This document shows positions 19,460-28,177 of a stretch of DNA of 64,000 bases, piece after piece. The DNA comes from Streptomyces sp. MMBL 11-1 (GTDB lineage: Bacteria > Actinomycetota > Actinomycetes > Streptomycetales > Streptomycetaceae): positions 4,839,001 to 4,903,000 of the forward strand of contig NZ_CP117709.1 of assembly GCF_028622875.1 (NCBI RefSeq). Reading direction: 5' to 3'. The stretch's first letter is position 1; each line of letters opens with the position of its first letter. Under the pieces are notes generated by a model that saw only the letters and a program-made list of their open reading frames with translations, was not told where the DNA came from and ran no database searches. The position numbers and the translations under genes were made by a program.

Positions 19460-19467
19460 TGTGACCC
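19426..19467 (+). repeat. Direct repeat copy 1 (3' end of map)
   Basis: A 42-bp sequence covering the last map codons, its TGA and 8 bases beyond. It is identical to 19551-19592. Confidence 0.95.
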
Positions 19468-19550
19468 GACGGACGGAGTCCGGCGCAGCGGCCCGAAGCA
19501 TGTGAGGCGCCCTCGGCGCCGAGCCCGCGAGGGCTGCGTGGAGGAGGGGC

Positions 19551-19592
19551 CGGGGTCGAGGCGGCTCCCGACCCTCTCGGGTGATGTGACCC
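19551..19592 (+). repeat. Direct repeat copy 2 (duplicated 3' end of map)
   Basis: Identical 42-bp copy of 19426-19467, offset by 125 bases. The segment between the copies contains GGCGCCCTCGGCGCC-type inverted sequence (19507-19522). It looks like a local duplication of the gene end. Confidence 0.95.
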
Positions 19593-19661
19593 CCCGGGGA
19601 GGTCTAAGGATCACCCCGGCTGGGCAAACTTGACGGATTCGTCTTTTGGAGTCCGCTGACG

Positions 19662-19667
19662 TAGACT
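19662..19667 (+). promoter_or_regulatory. Candidate -10 box for infA
   Basis: TAGACT, about 90 bases before infA. No clear -35 hexamer at the right spacing. Confidence 0.3.
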
Positions 19668-19757
19668 GACTCGTCGGCTCTCGTGCATCAGTGTGCCCGC
19701 ATATCAGCACACCGCTGACCAAGAGCCGATCAAGGTAGCCGATTCGAAAGGCGAAGC

Positions 19758-19979
19758 GTGGCCAAGAAGCAAGGTGCCATCGAGATTGAGGGCACCGTGA
19801 TCGAGTCCCTCCCGAACGCAATGTTCAAGGTGGAGCTCCAGAACGGTCACAAGGTCCTGGCGCACATCAGCGGCAAGATGCGGATGCACTACATCCGCAT
19901 CCTCCCGGATGACCGGGTCGTGGTGGAGCTCTCTCCGTACGACCTGACGCGTGGCCGGATCGTCTACCGCTACAAGTAG
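19758..19979 (+). CDS. infA: Translation initiation factor IF-1
   Basis: A 73-residue IF-1 starting at GTG 19758 after GGCGAAG. The S1/OB-fold is complete: [19 protein letters not shown] and [22 protein letters not shown]. It binds the A-site of 30S during initiation. First gene of the alpha block here. Confidence 0.98.
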   Translation: MAKKQGAIEIEGTVIESLPNAMFKVELQNGHKVLAHISGKMRMHYIRILPDDRVVVELSPYDLTRGRIVYRYK

Positions 19980-20038
19980 ATCTTGCCGGCACCCCGTTTC
20001 GGCGGGTGATGGCACTGACCCGGAGAACCTGACATCCC

Positions 20039-20152
20039 ATGAAGGTCAAGCCGAGCGTCAAGAAGATCTGCGACAAGTGCAAGGTGATCCGCCGTCACGG
20101 TCGGGTCATGGTCATCTGCGACAACCTGCGCCACAAGCAGCGCCAGGGCTGA
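20039..20152 (+). CDS. rpmJ: 50S ribosomal protein L36, zinc-binding form
   Basis: A 37-residue gene, [19 protein letters not shown] and onward, ending KQRQG. C11, C14, C27 and H32 form the zinc knuckle of the C+ type of L36. It lies in its normal place between infA and rpsM. Confidence 0.96.
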   Translation: MKVKPSVKKICDKCKVIRRHGRVMVICDNLRHKQRQG

Positions 20153-20346
20153 CGCACGACCGCCTGCATCTCGCAGTTCTTCGCGCGACGCACGTAATTC
20201 GTACATACGCAGAGCCCGTCCAAGCCACGGCTGACGACACCTCCGGCGGGGGCCGGGGACCCGGACGTACCATCGCTCCTCGTGAGCGGTCGGCGGTCGG
20301 GAGTGGCCCTGCGGAAGACCCCCGATATAACAACTGGAGCCATTGA

Positions 20347-20727
20347 ATGGCACGCGTTTCAGGTGTTGACATCCCGCGCGAAAAGCGCGTGGAGGTTGCC
20401 CTCACCTACGTCTTCGGTATCGGGCGCACCCGGTCCAAGGAGATCCTCGCCTCGACCGGCGTGAACCCCGACGCCCGCGTCCGCGACCTTGCCGAGGAAG
20501 ACCTCGTCAAGATCCGCGAGTACGTGGACGCCAACCTCCGCACCGAGGGTGACCTCCGCCGCGAGGTCCAGGGCGACATTCGCCGCAAGATCGAGATCGG
20601 CTGCTACCAGGGCATTCGTCACCGCCGCGGTCTGCCGGTCCACGGTCAGCGCACCAGCACGAACGCGCGTACCCGCAAGGGCCCGCGTCGCGCCATCGCC
20701 GGTAAGAAGAAGCCGGGCAAGAAGTAG
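20347..20727 (+). CDS. rpsM: 30S ribosomal protein S13
   Basis: A 126-residue S13: [21 protein letters not shown] at the start and [24 protein letters not shown] in the basic tail that contacts P-site tRNA. The 194 bases after rpmJ contain no gene I can see. A CTGGAG ribosome binding site (20333-20338) precedes the ATG. Confidence 0.98.
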   Translation: MARVSGVDIPREKRVEVALTYVFGIGRTRSKEILASTGVNPDARVRDLAEEDLVKIREYVDANLRTEGDLRREVQGDIRRKIEIGCYQGIRHRRGLPVHGQRTSTNARTRKGPRRAIAGKKKPGKK

Positions 20728-20823
20728 TCCTCAGCGGACGCACTGCGGACCTCCGGGACCCGCAGCAACCAGCGGTCTTCGCTGTAGGACCGATCACCTC
20801 CCCTCTCCATCTGGAGTAAAGAC

Positions 20824-21228
20824 ATGCCCCCCAAGGGTCGTCAGGGCGCAGCCAAGAAGGTGCGTCGCAAGGAAAAGAAGAACGTCGCTCACGGCCACGC
20901 GCACATCAAGAGCACGTTCAACAACACCATCGTCTCGATCACGGACCCCTCGGGCAACGTGATCTCCTGGGCCTCCGCCGGCCACGTCGGCTTCAAGGGC
21001 TCGCGCAAGTCCACCCCCTTCGCCGCGCAGATGGCCGCCGAGTCGGCCGCCCGTCGCGCGCAGGAGCACGGCATGCGCAAGGTCGATGTCTTCGTCAAGG
21101 GTCCCGGCTCCGGCCGTGAGACCGCGATCCGCTCCCTCCAGGCCACGGGCCTCGAGGTCGGTTCGATCCAGGACGTCACCCCGACGCCGCACAACGGCTG
21201 CCGTCCGCCGAAGCGTCGCCGCGTCTGA
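20824..21228 (+). CDS. rpsK: 30S ribosomal protein S11
   Basis: A 134-residue S11 with the basic start [15 protein letters not shown] and the conserved [25 protein letters not shown] and [16 protein letters not shown] ends. It forms the 30S platform near the E-site. Confidence 0.98.
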   Translation: MPPKGRQGAAKKVRRKEKKNVAHGHAHIKSTFNNTIVSITDPSGNVISWASAGHVGFKGSRKSTPFAAQMAAESAARRAQEHGMRKVDVFVKGPGSGRETAIRSLQATGLEVGSIQDVTPTPHNGCRPPKRRRV

Positions 21229-21272
21229 CCCGTCACGGCCGGTGACGGCCGTGCGTCAGTAGCGCCGGGTCC

Positions 21273-21304
21273 GGGCGGTACACCTCTTACGGGGCGTACC
21301 GCCC
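21273..21304 (+). terminator. Hairpin between rpsK and rpoA
   Basis: GGGCGGTAC (21273-21281) pairs perfectly with GTACCGCCC (21296-21304) around a 14-base loop. It could attenuate read-through into rpoA. Confidence 0.5.
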
Positions 21305-21310
21305 GTACCC

Positions 21311-21340
21311 TTGTTACATCTGTCGGGCATCAAATAGTGG
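21311..21340 (+). promoter_or_regulatory. Candidate rpoA promoter
   Basis: TTGTTA (21311-21316), 18-base spacer, TAGTGG (21335-21340), directly after the hairpin and 25 bases before rpoA. The -10 lacks the final T, so support is moderate. Confidence 0.4.
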
Positions 21341-21365
21341 GTGCCCACGACTGAAGGATCACCGC

Positions 21366-22388
21366 ATGCTTATCGCTCAGCGTCCGTCGCTGACCGAAGA
21401 GGTCGTCGACGAGTTCCGCTCCCGGTTCGTGATCGAGCCGCTGGAGCCGGGCTTCGGTTACACCCTCGGCAACTCCCTCCGCCGCACCCTCCTCTCCTCG
21501 ATCCCCGGTGCCGCTGTCACCAGCATCCGGATCGACGGGGTCCTGCACGAGTTCACCACCGTGCCGGGCGTCAAGGAGGACGTGACCGACCTCATCCTCA
21601 ACATCAAGCAGCTGGTCGTCTCCTCGGAGCACGACGAGCCCGTCGTGATGTACCTGCGCAAGCAGGGCCCGGGTCTGGTCACCGCCGCCGACATCGCGCC
21701 CCCGGCCGGTGTCGAGGTGCACAACCCCGACCTCGTTCTCGCCACGCTCAACGGCAAGGGCAAGCTGGAGATGGAGCTGACCGTCGAGCGCGGTCGCGGC
21801 TACGTCTCCGCCGTCCAGAACAAGCAGGTCGGCCAGGAGATCGGCCGGATCCCGGTCGACTCCATCTACTCGCCGGTGCTCAAGGTCACGTACAAGGTCG
21901 AGGCGACCCGTGTCGAGCAGCGCACCGACTTCGACAAGCTGATCGTCGACGTCGAGACCAAGCAGGCCATGCGTCCCCGTGACGCCATGGCGTCGGCCGG
22001 TAAGACCCTGGTCGAGCTGTTCGGTCTGGCGCGCGAGCTCAACATCGACGCCGAGGGCATCGACATGGGCCCGTCCCCGACGGACGCCGCTCTCGCCGCC
22101 GATCTGGCTCTGCCGATCGAGGAGCTGGAGCTCACGGTCCGTTCGTACAACTGCCTCAAGCGCGAGGGCATCCACTCCGTGGGTGAGCTCGTGGCCCGTT
22201 CCGAGGCGGACCTGCTCGACATCCGCAACTTCGGCGCCAAGTCGATCGACGAGGTCAAGGCGAAGCTGGCCGGTATGGGCCTCGCGCTCAAGGACTCGCC
22301 TCCCGGCTTCGACCCGACCGCCGCCGCCGACGCCTTCGGCGCGGACGACGACGCGGACGCCGGTTTCGTGGAGACCGAGCAGTACTGA
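21366..22388 (+). CDS. rpoA: RNA polymerase subunit alpha
   Basis: A 340-residue alpha subunit. The N-terminal assembly domain (1 to about 235) has the [25 protein letters not shown] block; the C-terminal domain (about 245-315) has the helix-hairpin-helix sequence [17 protein letters not shown] that contacts UP elements and activators. The tail is Asp-rich. As usual in actinobacteria rpsD is absent between rpsK and rpoA. Confidence 0.98.
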   Translation: MLIAQRPSLTEEVVDEFRSRFVIEPLEPGFGYTLGNSLRRTLLSSIPGAAVTSIRIDGVLHEFTTVPGVKEDVTDLILNIKQLVVSSEHDEPVVMYLRKQGPGLVTAADIAPPAGVEVHNPDLVLATLNGKGKLEMELTVERGRGYVSAVQNKQVGQEIGRIPVDSIYSPVLKVTYKVEATRVEQRTDFDKLIVDVETKQAMRPRDAMASAGKTLVELFGLARELNIDAEGIDMGPSPTDAALAADLALPIEELELTVRSYNCLKREGIHSVGELVARSEADLLDIRNFGAKSIDEVKAKLAGMGLALKDSPPGFDPTAAADAFGADDDADAGFVETEQY

Positions 22389-22394
22389 TCGCCT

Positions 22395-22437
22395 CCCGGC
22401 TGGGGGTGCCCGGTTTGCTGGGTGCCCCCGTGCCGGG
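22395..22437 (+). terminator. Hairpin between rpoA and rplQ
   Basis: Outer arms CCCGGC/GCCGGG (22395-22400, 22432-22437) and inner arms GGGGG/CCCCC (22403-22407, 22425-22429) form an interrupted stem shortly after the rpoA stop. Confidence 0.45.
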
Positions 22438-22440
22438 CTG

Positions 22441-22484
22441 AGGCTTCGTCCTCAATCGCCGGACGGGCTTGATGTATCAAGCCC
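22441..22484 (+). repeat. Streptomyces-type intergenic repeat with hairpin
   Basis: CTTCGTCCTCAATCGCCGGA followed by CGGGCTTGA resembles a motif I know to recur in intergenic regions of many Streptomyces genomes. Here its end forms a 9-bp perfect stem, GGGCTTGAT (22465-22473) with ATCAAGCCC (22476-22484). Confidence 0.55.
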
Positions 22485-22576
22485 GAACGGCAGCCATGAC
22501 TTCCGTGAGGCGTCCGCCTCGCGGGAACTGACACCGGTACCTGATACGGCCGGTGCAGCACACAAGGAGAATCACC

Positions 22577-23080
22577 ATGCCGCGTCCCGCAAAGGGTGCC
22601 CGTCTGGGCGGCAGCGCCGCGCACGAGCGTCTGCTCCTCGCCAACCTGGCGAAGTCGCTGTTCGAGCACGGCCGCATCACGACGACCGAGGCCAAGGCCC
22701 GCCGCCTGCGCCCCGTCGCCGAGCGCCTCGTCACCAAGGCGAAGAAGGGCGACATCCACAACCGTCGCCTGGTGCTCCAGACGATCACGGACAAGAGCGT
22801 CGTCCACACGCTCTTCACCGAGATCGCTCCCCGGTACGAGAACCGCCCCGGTGGTTACACCCGTATCACCAAGATCGGCAACCGTCGTGGCGACAACGCC
22901 CCGATGGCGGTCATCGAGCTGGTCGAGGCGCTGACCGTGGCCCAGCAGGCCACCGGTGAGGCCGAGGCCGCGACGAAGCGTGCGGTCAAGGAAGACGCCC
23001 TCAAGAAGGACGAGGCCCCCGCGGCTGAGTCCGTCGAGGACGCCAAGCCGGCCGACGACGCGGAGTCCAAGGACGCCTGA
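22577..23080 (+). CDS. rplQ: 50S ribosomal protein L17
   Basis: A 167-residue L17. ATG 22577 follows AAGGAGA. The conserved part is the first ~115 residues ([40 protein letters not shown]); the rest is an Ala/Glu/Lys-rich actinobacterial tail, probably disordered. It closes the alpha block with truA. Confidence 0.97.
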   Translation: MPRPAKGARLGGSAAHERLLLANLAKSLFEHGRITTTEAKARRLRPVAERLVTKAKKGDIHNRRLVLQTITDKSVVHTLFTEIAPRYENRPGGYTRITKIGNRRGDNAPMAVIELVEALTVAQQATGEAEAATKRAVKEDALKKDEAPAAESVEDAKPADDAESKDA

Positions 23081-23173
23081 GCGTTCTGAGACGGACCACG
23101 GGACGGGCCCGCATCACCCTTCGGGGCGGTGCGGGCCCGTTCTGCTGACCAGGGCAGTGGAGAGGATGACGCG

Positions 23174-24028
23174 GTGAGTGACGACGCGGAGCCCGGTTTC
23201 GTACGGGTGCGGCTGGACCTGTCCTACGACGGCAAGGACTTCTCCGGCTGGGCGAAGCAGACCAGCCGGCGCACGGTGCAGGGAGAGATCGAGGACGCGC
23301 TGAGGACCGTGACCCGCTCCGCCGTGACGTACGACCTGACGGTGGCCGGCCGGACGGACGCCGGGGTGCACGCGCGCGGCCAGGTGGCCCACGTGGACCT
23401 GCCGGAAGCGGTCTGGGCCGAGCACGAGGAGAAGCTGCTGCGGAGGCTGGCCGGCCGGCTGCCGCTGGACGTACGGATCTGGCGCGCGGCTCCCGCACCC
23501 GCCGGGTTCAACGCCCGGTTCTCCGCGCTGTGGCGGCGGTACGCGTACCGGGTGGGCGACCGGCCCGGCGGCGTCGATCCACTGACCCGGGGTCATGTGC
23601 TGTGGCACGACCGGCCGTTGGACGTGGACGCGATGAACGAAGCGGCCGCGCCGATGGTGGGGGAGCACGACTTCGCCGCGTACTGCAAGAAGCGCGAGGG
23701 CGCGACGACCATCCGGACGCTCCAGCGGTTCGGCTGGGTACGGGACCCCGGCTCCGGGGTCCTGACGGCGACGGTGCAGGCGGACGCGTTCTGCCACAAC
23801 ATGGTGCGGGCGCTGATCGGGGCGGCGCTGTTCGTCGGCGACGGGCGGCGGCCGGCCGGCTGGCCCGCCGAGGTGCTCGCCGCGAAGGTGCGCGACCCCG
23901 GGGTGCACGTGGTGCGCCCGCACGGGCTCACGCTGGAGGAAGTGGCGTACCCGGCGGACGCGTTGCTGGCGGCCCGTGCCGTGGAGGCGCGGAACGTACG
24001 GACGTTGCCGGGGGCGGGCTGCTGCTGA
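23174..24028 (+). CDS. truA: tRNA pseudouridine(38-40) synthase TruA
   Basis: A 284-residue enzyme that isomerises uridines 38-40 in the anticodon arm. Catalytic D62 is in [30 protein letters not shown] and [19 protein letters not shown] are family blocks. GTG 23174 follows GGAGAGGA; the longer frame to 23129 covers the intergenic inverted sequence and is rejected. Confidence 0.96.
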   Translation: MSDDAEPGFVRVRLDLSYDGKDFSGWAKQTSRRTVQGEIEDALRTVTRSAVTYDLTVAGRTDAGVHARGQVAHVDLPEAVWAEHEEKLLRRLAGRLPLDVRIWRAAPAPAGFNARFSALWRRYAYRVGDRPGGVDPLTRGHVLWHDRPLDVDAMNEAAAPMVGEHDFAAYCKKREGATTIRTLQRFGWVRDPGSGVLTATVQADAFCHNMVRALIGAALFVGDGRRPAGWPAEVLAAKVRDPGVHVVRPHGLTLEEVAYPADALLAARAVEARNVRTLPGAGCC

Positions 24029-24038
24029 ACGTCGCTCC

Positions 24039-24078
24039 GCCGCCGAACTCCCGGTCGTACGGCCAGGAGTTCGGCGCC
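24039..24078. terminator. 40-bp near-perfect palindrome between convergent genes
   Basis: The two 20-base halves match with three mismatches. It lies between the truA stop and the stop of the minus-strand gene, the right place for a bidirectional terminator. Confidence 0.7.
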
Positions 24079-24094
24079 GGGGGCGTCGTCCCCG

Positions 24095-24943
24095 TCAGCC
24101 GTTGGGGTCGGCGGCGGCCTCGGAGGCCTGGAGCTGGCCCCGGCGGTGGATCTGGCGGAAGGCGAAGTTCGTCAGGTCCTTGTTGACCGCGTAGACGTCC
24201 TTGTCTGCGGTGGTGACCCGCTTGCCGTTCAGGAAGCCGCCGACGGTGAAGTAGGCGTACCGGCCGTAGGAGTTGGCGGTGCGCAGGCAGACCGTGCCGC
24301 CCCGGCAGAAGGTGTCGACGCCGCCGCCGCTGAGCGAGGCGAGGCCGCCGGAGCTCTGGTCGACGGCCTTCTTCGCGCGGGCCTCCGTCTCGAAGACGGC
24401 GATGCCGACGGTGACGGCCACCCCGTCCTTGCGGTAGGTGGCCCGGACGAGCTGCTCGCAGCCGTTGTTCGTGAGGACCGCGCCGAGGGCGCCCTGGGTG
24501 CCCGTCGCGCACTTCGCGGTGTCGCTCGTCGCGCCCTTGAGGTGGACGCGGTCGCCCATGGTGAGCTTCTTGCCGGGGAAGAACCCGTCGGCGGTGATGG
24601 GCGCCTTGTCCTTCTTGGCGCTGGAGATGTAGTCCTTGGGGTCCGGCGGGGGCGGCGGTGCGACCGAGGAGAACGAGGGCGCGGGCGCGGAGGTGTCCTC
24701 GGGGAGTTCGGCGGGTGCGGGCAGTTGGCTCGCGTTCTTGTCCGCCGTGCCCCCGCCGCCGTTCGACGTGACCACTGCCGTGGCCACGACCGCGCCGATC
24801 GCCACGGTGGCCAGAGCGCCACCGCCGATCACCATCAGCTTCTTCCGGCGGGCACGCGCCGCGGATTCCTCCGCCAGCGCCGCCCAGTCCGGAGTCCCGT
24901 CGCCCCCGGGCCCCCAGGAGGCCCCCCCTTGCCCAAAGCTCAT
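24095..24943 (-). CDS. Membrane-anchored protein of unknown function
   Basis: A 282-residue protein with a short Gly-rich cytoplasmic N-terminus, a basic stretch (ARRKK) and one membrane helix at about 35-58, then a Pro/Ser-rich linker (70-105) and an extracytoplasmic domain with four cysteines (AKCATG, NNGCEQL, DTFCRGG, TVCLRTA) that could form two disulfides. I do not recognise the domain. It is transcribed away from the divergent ABC-F gene and converges on truA. Confidence 0.8.
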   Translation of the reverse strand: MSFGQGGASWGPGGDGTPDWAALAEESAARARRKKLMVIGGGALATVAIGAVVATAVVTSNGGGGTADKNASQLPAPAELPEDTSAPAPSFSSVAPPPPPDPKDYISSAKKDKAPITADGFFPGKKLTMGDRVHLKGATSDTAKCATGTQGALGAVLTNNGCEQLVRATYRKDGVAVTVGIAVFETEARAKKAVDQSSGGLASLSGGGVDTFCRGGTVCLRTANSYGRYAYFTVGGFLNGKRVTTADKDVYAVNKDLTNFAFRQIHRRGQLQASEAAADPNG

Positions 24944-24973
24944 GCGCGCAGTTTAGAGGGAGACGTAAACCGG

Positions 24974-25003
24974 TTGGGCCAGGAGTTCGCCGACCGTGAC
25001 AAT
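24974..25003 (+). promoter_or_regulatory. Promoter of the ABC-F gene, leaderless type
   Basis: TTGGGC (24974-24979), 18-base spacer, GACAAT (24998-25003), then seven bases to ATG 25011. The transcript would begin at or next to the start codon. Confidence 0.6.
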
Positions 25004-25010
25004 GCTCTGT

Positions 25011-26630
25011 ATGGGACATCTCGAAGCAGGCCACCTGGAGTACTACCTACCGGACGGGCGGGTGCTGCTCGGCGACGCCTCGTTCCGGGTGGCCGACGGG
25101 GCCGTCGTCGCGCTCGTCGGGGCGAACGGGGCGGGCAAGACGACCTTGCTGCGGCTGCTCGCCGGTGAGCTCCAGCCGCACGGCGGCTCCGTGTCGGTGA
25201 GCGGCGGGCTCGGTGTGATGCCGCAGTTCGTGGGCTCGGTGCGGGACGAGCGGACGGTGCGGGACCTCCTGGTGTCCGTGGCGCAGCCGCGTATCCGGGA
25301 GGCGGCGAAGGCGGTCGACGCGGCCGAGGAGAAGATCCTCACCGTCGACGACGAGGCCGCGCAGATGGCGTACGCGCAGGCGCTCAGCGACTGGGCGGAG
25401 GCGCGCGGCTACGAGGCCGAGACGGTCTGGGACATGTGCACCATGGCCGCGCTGGGCGTCCCGTACGAGAAGGCGCAGTGGCGCGAGGTCCGCACGCTCA
25501 GCGGCGGTGAGCAGAAGCGGCTGGTGCTGGAGGCGCTGCTGCGCGGGCCCGACGAGGTCCTGCTGCTGGACGAGCCGGACAACTATCTGGACGTGCCGGG
25601 AAAGCGGTGGCTGGAGGGGAAGCTGAAGGAGACCCGTAAGACGGTCCTCTTCGTCTCCCACGACCGGGAGCTGCTGTCCCGTGCCGCCGAGAAGATCGTC
25701 AGCGTCGAGCCGAGCCCGGCGGGCAGCGACGTATGGGTGCACGGCGGGAGCTTCGACACCTACCACGAGGCGCGCAAGGAACGGTTCGCCCGCTTCGAGG
25801 AGCTGCTGCGGCGCTGGCAGGAGGAGCACGCCCGGCTGAAGGCGCTCGTCCTGCGACTGCGGCAGCAGGCGTCGATCAGCCATGACATGGCCTCGCGCTA
25901 CCGGGCGATGCAGACCCGGTTCAAGAAGTTCGAGGAGGCGGGCCCGCCGCCGGAGCCGCCGCGCGAGCAGGACATCACGATGCGGCTGCGCGGCGGACGG
26001 ACCGGGGTGCGGGCGGTGACCTGCAAGAACCTGGAGCTGACCGGGCTGATGAAGCCGTTCGACCTGGAGATCTACTACGGGGAGCGGGTCGCGGTCCTCG
26101 GCTCCAACGGGTCGGGCAAGTCGCACTTCCTGCGGCTGCTGGCGGGGGAGCCGGTGGCGCACACGGGGGAGTGGAAGCTGGGGGCGCGGGTCGTGCCCGG
26201 GCACTTCGCCCAGACCCACGCGCATCCGGAGCTGCTCGGCAGGACGCTGGTGGAGATCCTCTGGTCCGAGCACGCCAAGGACCGGGGCGGGGCGATGTCG
26301 GTGCTGCGGCGTTACGAGCTGGAGCGGCAGGGGGACCAGCCGTTCGAGAAGCTGTCCGGCGGGCAGCAGGCGCGGTTCCAGATCCTGCTCCTGGAGCTGG
26401 CCGGCACCACGGCGCTGCTGCTGGACGAGCCCACGGACAACCTGGACCTGGAGTCCGCGGAGGCGCTGCAGGACGGTCTTGAGGTGTACGACGGGACGGT
26501 GATGGCCGTCACGCACGACCGGTGGTTCGCGAAGTCCTTCGACCGGTATCTGGTCTTCGGCTCGGACGGGGTCGTGCGGGAGACGGCGGAGCCGGTGTGG
26601 GACGAGCGGAGGGTGGAGCGGGCGCGGTGA
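25011..26630 (+). CDS. ABC-F family ATPase
   Basis: A 539-residue protein with two ABC domains and no membrane segment, the layout of ribosome-associated ABC-F factors. First domain: Walker A GANGAGKT (37-44), signature LSGGEQ (163-168), Walker B LLLDEPD. An inter-domain arm rich in Arg/Glu follows (about 245-330), then the second Walker A GSNGSGKS (near 364) and LSGGQQ (near 449) with LLLDEPTDNLDLE. It may be a translation factor or an antibiotic-resistance type; nearby ribosomal genes favour the former. I chose ATG 25011 because a -10 box lies seven bases upstream; ATG 25002 and GTG 24996 overlap that box. Confidence 0.9.
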   Translation: MGHLEAGHLEYYLPDGRVLLGDASFRVADGAVVALVGANGAGKTTLLRLLAGELQPHGGSVSVSGGLGVMPQFVGSVRDERTVRDLLVSVAQPRIREAAKAVDAAEEKILTVDDEAAQMAYAQALSDWAEARGYEAETVWDMCTMAALGVPYEKAQWREVRTLSGGEQKRLVLEALLRGPDEVLLLDEPDNYLDVPGKRWLEGKLKETRKTVLFVSHDRELLSRAAEKIVSVEPSPAGSDVWVHGGSFDTYHEARKERFARFEELLRRWQEEHARLKALVLRLRQQASISHDMASRYRAMQTRFKKFEEAGPPPEPPREQDITMRLRGGRTGVRAVTCKNLELTGLMKPFDLEIYYGERVAVLGSNGSGKSHFLRLLAGEPVAHTGEWKLGARVVPGHFAQTHAHPELLGRTLVEILWSEHAKDRGGAMSVLRRYELERQGDQPFEKLSGGQQARFQILLLELAGTTALLLDEPTDNLDLESAEALQDGLEVYDGTVMAVTHDRWFAKSFDRYLVFGSDGVVRETAEPVWDERRVERAR

Positions 26631-26673
26631 CCTTGGCGGTCGGCGGTGGCGGGGCTGGTCCGGCAGGGGCGTT

Positions 26674-26703
26674 TTGACCCGGGCGGGGGCTCCCCGGTAG
26701 GCT
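26674..26703 (+). promoter_or_regulatory. rplM-rpsI promoter
   Basis: TTGACC (26674-26679), 18-base spacer, TAGGCT (26698-26703): a near-consensus principal promoter. It implies a leader of about 175 bases before rplM, possibly the site of feedback control. Confidence 0.75.
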
Positions 26704-26886
26704 TCCGGTTTGTTATACGTATTGGCTTCGTCGTTCTCACGCGAAGGGCCTTACGTAGGTTCCCTGGAGCAGTTACCAGTGGCTCGCATACGGGCAGCGT
26801 CCCCGGCATTGTGAGCCCCAGCTGCATATCGCTTCAGGGGTGCCGTGTGTCTGGATCCCATCCACTGAAGAAGCGAAGGCTGCGAA

Positions 26887-27330
26887 GTGCGTACGTACAG
26901 CCCCAAGCCCGGCGATGTCACGCGCCAGTGGCACATCATTGACGCTCAGGACATCGTCCTGGGACGTCTGGCCACGACGGCTGCGAACCTCCTCCGAGGC
27001 AAGCACAAGGCGATCTACGCCCCCCACATGGACATGGGCGACTTCGTCATCATCATCAACGCCGACAAGGTTCACCTGTCCGGCAACAAGAAGACCCAGA
27101 AGATGGCGTACCGCCACTCGGGTTTCCCGGGCGGTCTCCGTTCGGTGCGTTACGACGAGCTGCTCTCGAAGAACCCCGAGAAGGCCGTCGAGAAGGCCAT
27201 CAGGGGCATGATCCCCAAGAACACCCTGGGCCGTCAGATGCTCTCGAAGCTCAAGGTCTACGCGGGCGACCAGCACCCGCACGCTGCGCAGCAGCCGGTC
27301 CCGTTCGAGATCACCCAGGTCGCGCAGTAG
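26887..27330 (+). CDS. rplM: 50S ribosomal protein L13
   Basis: A 147-residue L13 starting at GTG. Blocks: [42 protein letters not shown] and the [20 protein letters not shown] region. Early 50S assembly protein. Co-transcribed with rpsI, the universal pair. Confidence 0.98.
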   Translation: MRTYSPKPGDVTRQWHIIDAQDIVLGRLATTAANLLRGKHKAIYAPHMDMGDFVIIINADKVHLSGNKKTQKMAYRHSGFPGGLRSVRYDELLSKNPEKAVEKAIRGMIPKNTLGRQMLSKLKVYAGDQHPHAAQQPVPFEITQVAQ

Positions 27331-27373
27331 TTCCGGCCACCCCTAAGACATACAGAAAGATCTGAGGAGAATC

Positions 27374-27901
27374 GTGGCCGAGACCACTGTTGAGACCCCC
27401 GTCGAGGGCACCGAGGGCGAGGAGACCTTCGCCGAGGTGACCACCTTCGAGTCCGAGGTCCCCGTCGAGGGTGAGTACACCTCCGAGTCGCTCGCGGGCC
27501 GCTTCGGCGACCCGCAGCCCGCGGCCGGCCTTGGCCGTCGCAAGAACGCCATCGCCCGCGTCCGGATCATCCCGGGCACCGGCAAGTGGAAGATCAACGG
27601 TCGCACCCTTGAGGACTACTTCCCCAACAAGGTGCACCAGCAGGAAGTCAACGAGCCCTTCAAGGTTCTCGAGCTCGACGGTCGCTACGACGTCGTGGCC
27701 CGCATCTCGGGTGGCGGTGTCTCCGGCCAGGCCGGTGCCCTGCGCCTCGGTGTGGCCCGCTCGCTGAACGAGGCGGACGTGGACAACAACCGCGCCATTC
27801 TGAAGAAGAACGGCTTCCTCTCCCGCGACGACCGTGCGGTCGAGCGCAAGAAGGCCGGTCTCAAGAAGGCCCGTAAGGCCCCGCAGTACAGCAAGCGCTA
27901 A
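27374..27901 (+). CDS. rpsI: 30S ribosomal protein S9
   Basis: A 175-residue S9 starting at GTG after GAGGAGA. The S9 core starts at [17 protein letters not shown] and ends with the [12 protein letters not shown] tail whose last Arg touches P-site tRNA. The first ~50 residues are a Glu/Thr-rich acidic extension seen in actinobacterial S9 but absent from the enteric protein. Confidence 0.97.
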   Translation: MAETTVETPVEGTEGEETFAEVTTFESEVPVEGEYTSESLAGRFGDPQPAAGLGRRKNAIARVRIIPGTGKWKINGRTLEDYFPNKVHQQEVNEPFKVLELDGRYDVVARISGGGVSGQAGALRLGVARSLNEADVDNNRAILKKNGFLSRDDRAVERKKAGLKKARKAPQYSKR

Positions 27902-27925
27902 TCTCGCCTGCTCGACTGTCACGTT

Positions 27926-27958
27926 CGCCCCGGCGGCACACTCTGTGCTGCTGGGGCG
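27926..27958 (+). terminator. Terminator after rpsI
   Basis: A 15-base stem (27926-27940 with 27944-27958, two G-U pairs) with a 3-base loop, followed by TTCGTTT. It ends the rplM-rpsI transcript. Confidence 0.8.
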
Positions 27959-28071
27959 TTCGTTTATCAGCCCTCGCGGGCGTATAACGGCATAAGACGT
28001 TCATCGGACCGGACGGGATCGTGGCCCGGTGAGCGCCGTCGCGCATCCGGCAGGTCGGTCGCGCCATGCCG

Positions 28072-28165
28072 TCCGACGTGCCTTTTTGCGTTTTTTCTTT
28101 GCTTTCGTTGTTTCGTTGCTCAGTTCGTTTGCTGTGCAGTGGTTGTTTGTGGTTTCGGAGCACTT
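28072..28165 (+). promoter_or_regulatory. Unusually T-rich tract upstream of glmM
   Basis: Within a GC-rich genome this ~95-base stretch has runs such as CTTTTTGCG, TTTTTTC and repeated TTCGTTG/TTTGCTG on the plus strand, with very few A. It ends at the glmM ribosome binding site (GGAGG, 28166-28170). It probably forms the glmM leader or promoter; no boxes are certain. Confidence 0.45.
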
Positions 28166-28177
28166 CGGAGGACACCA

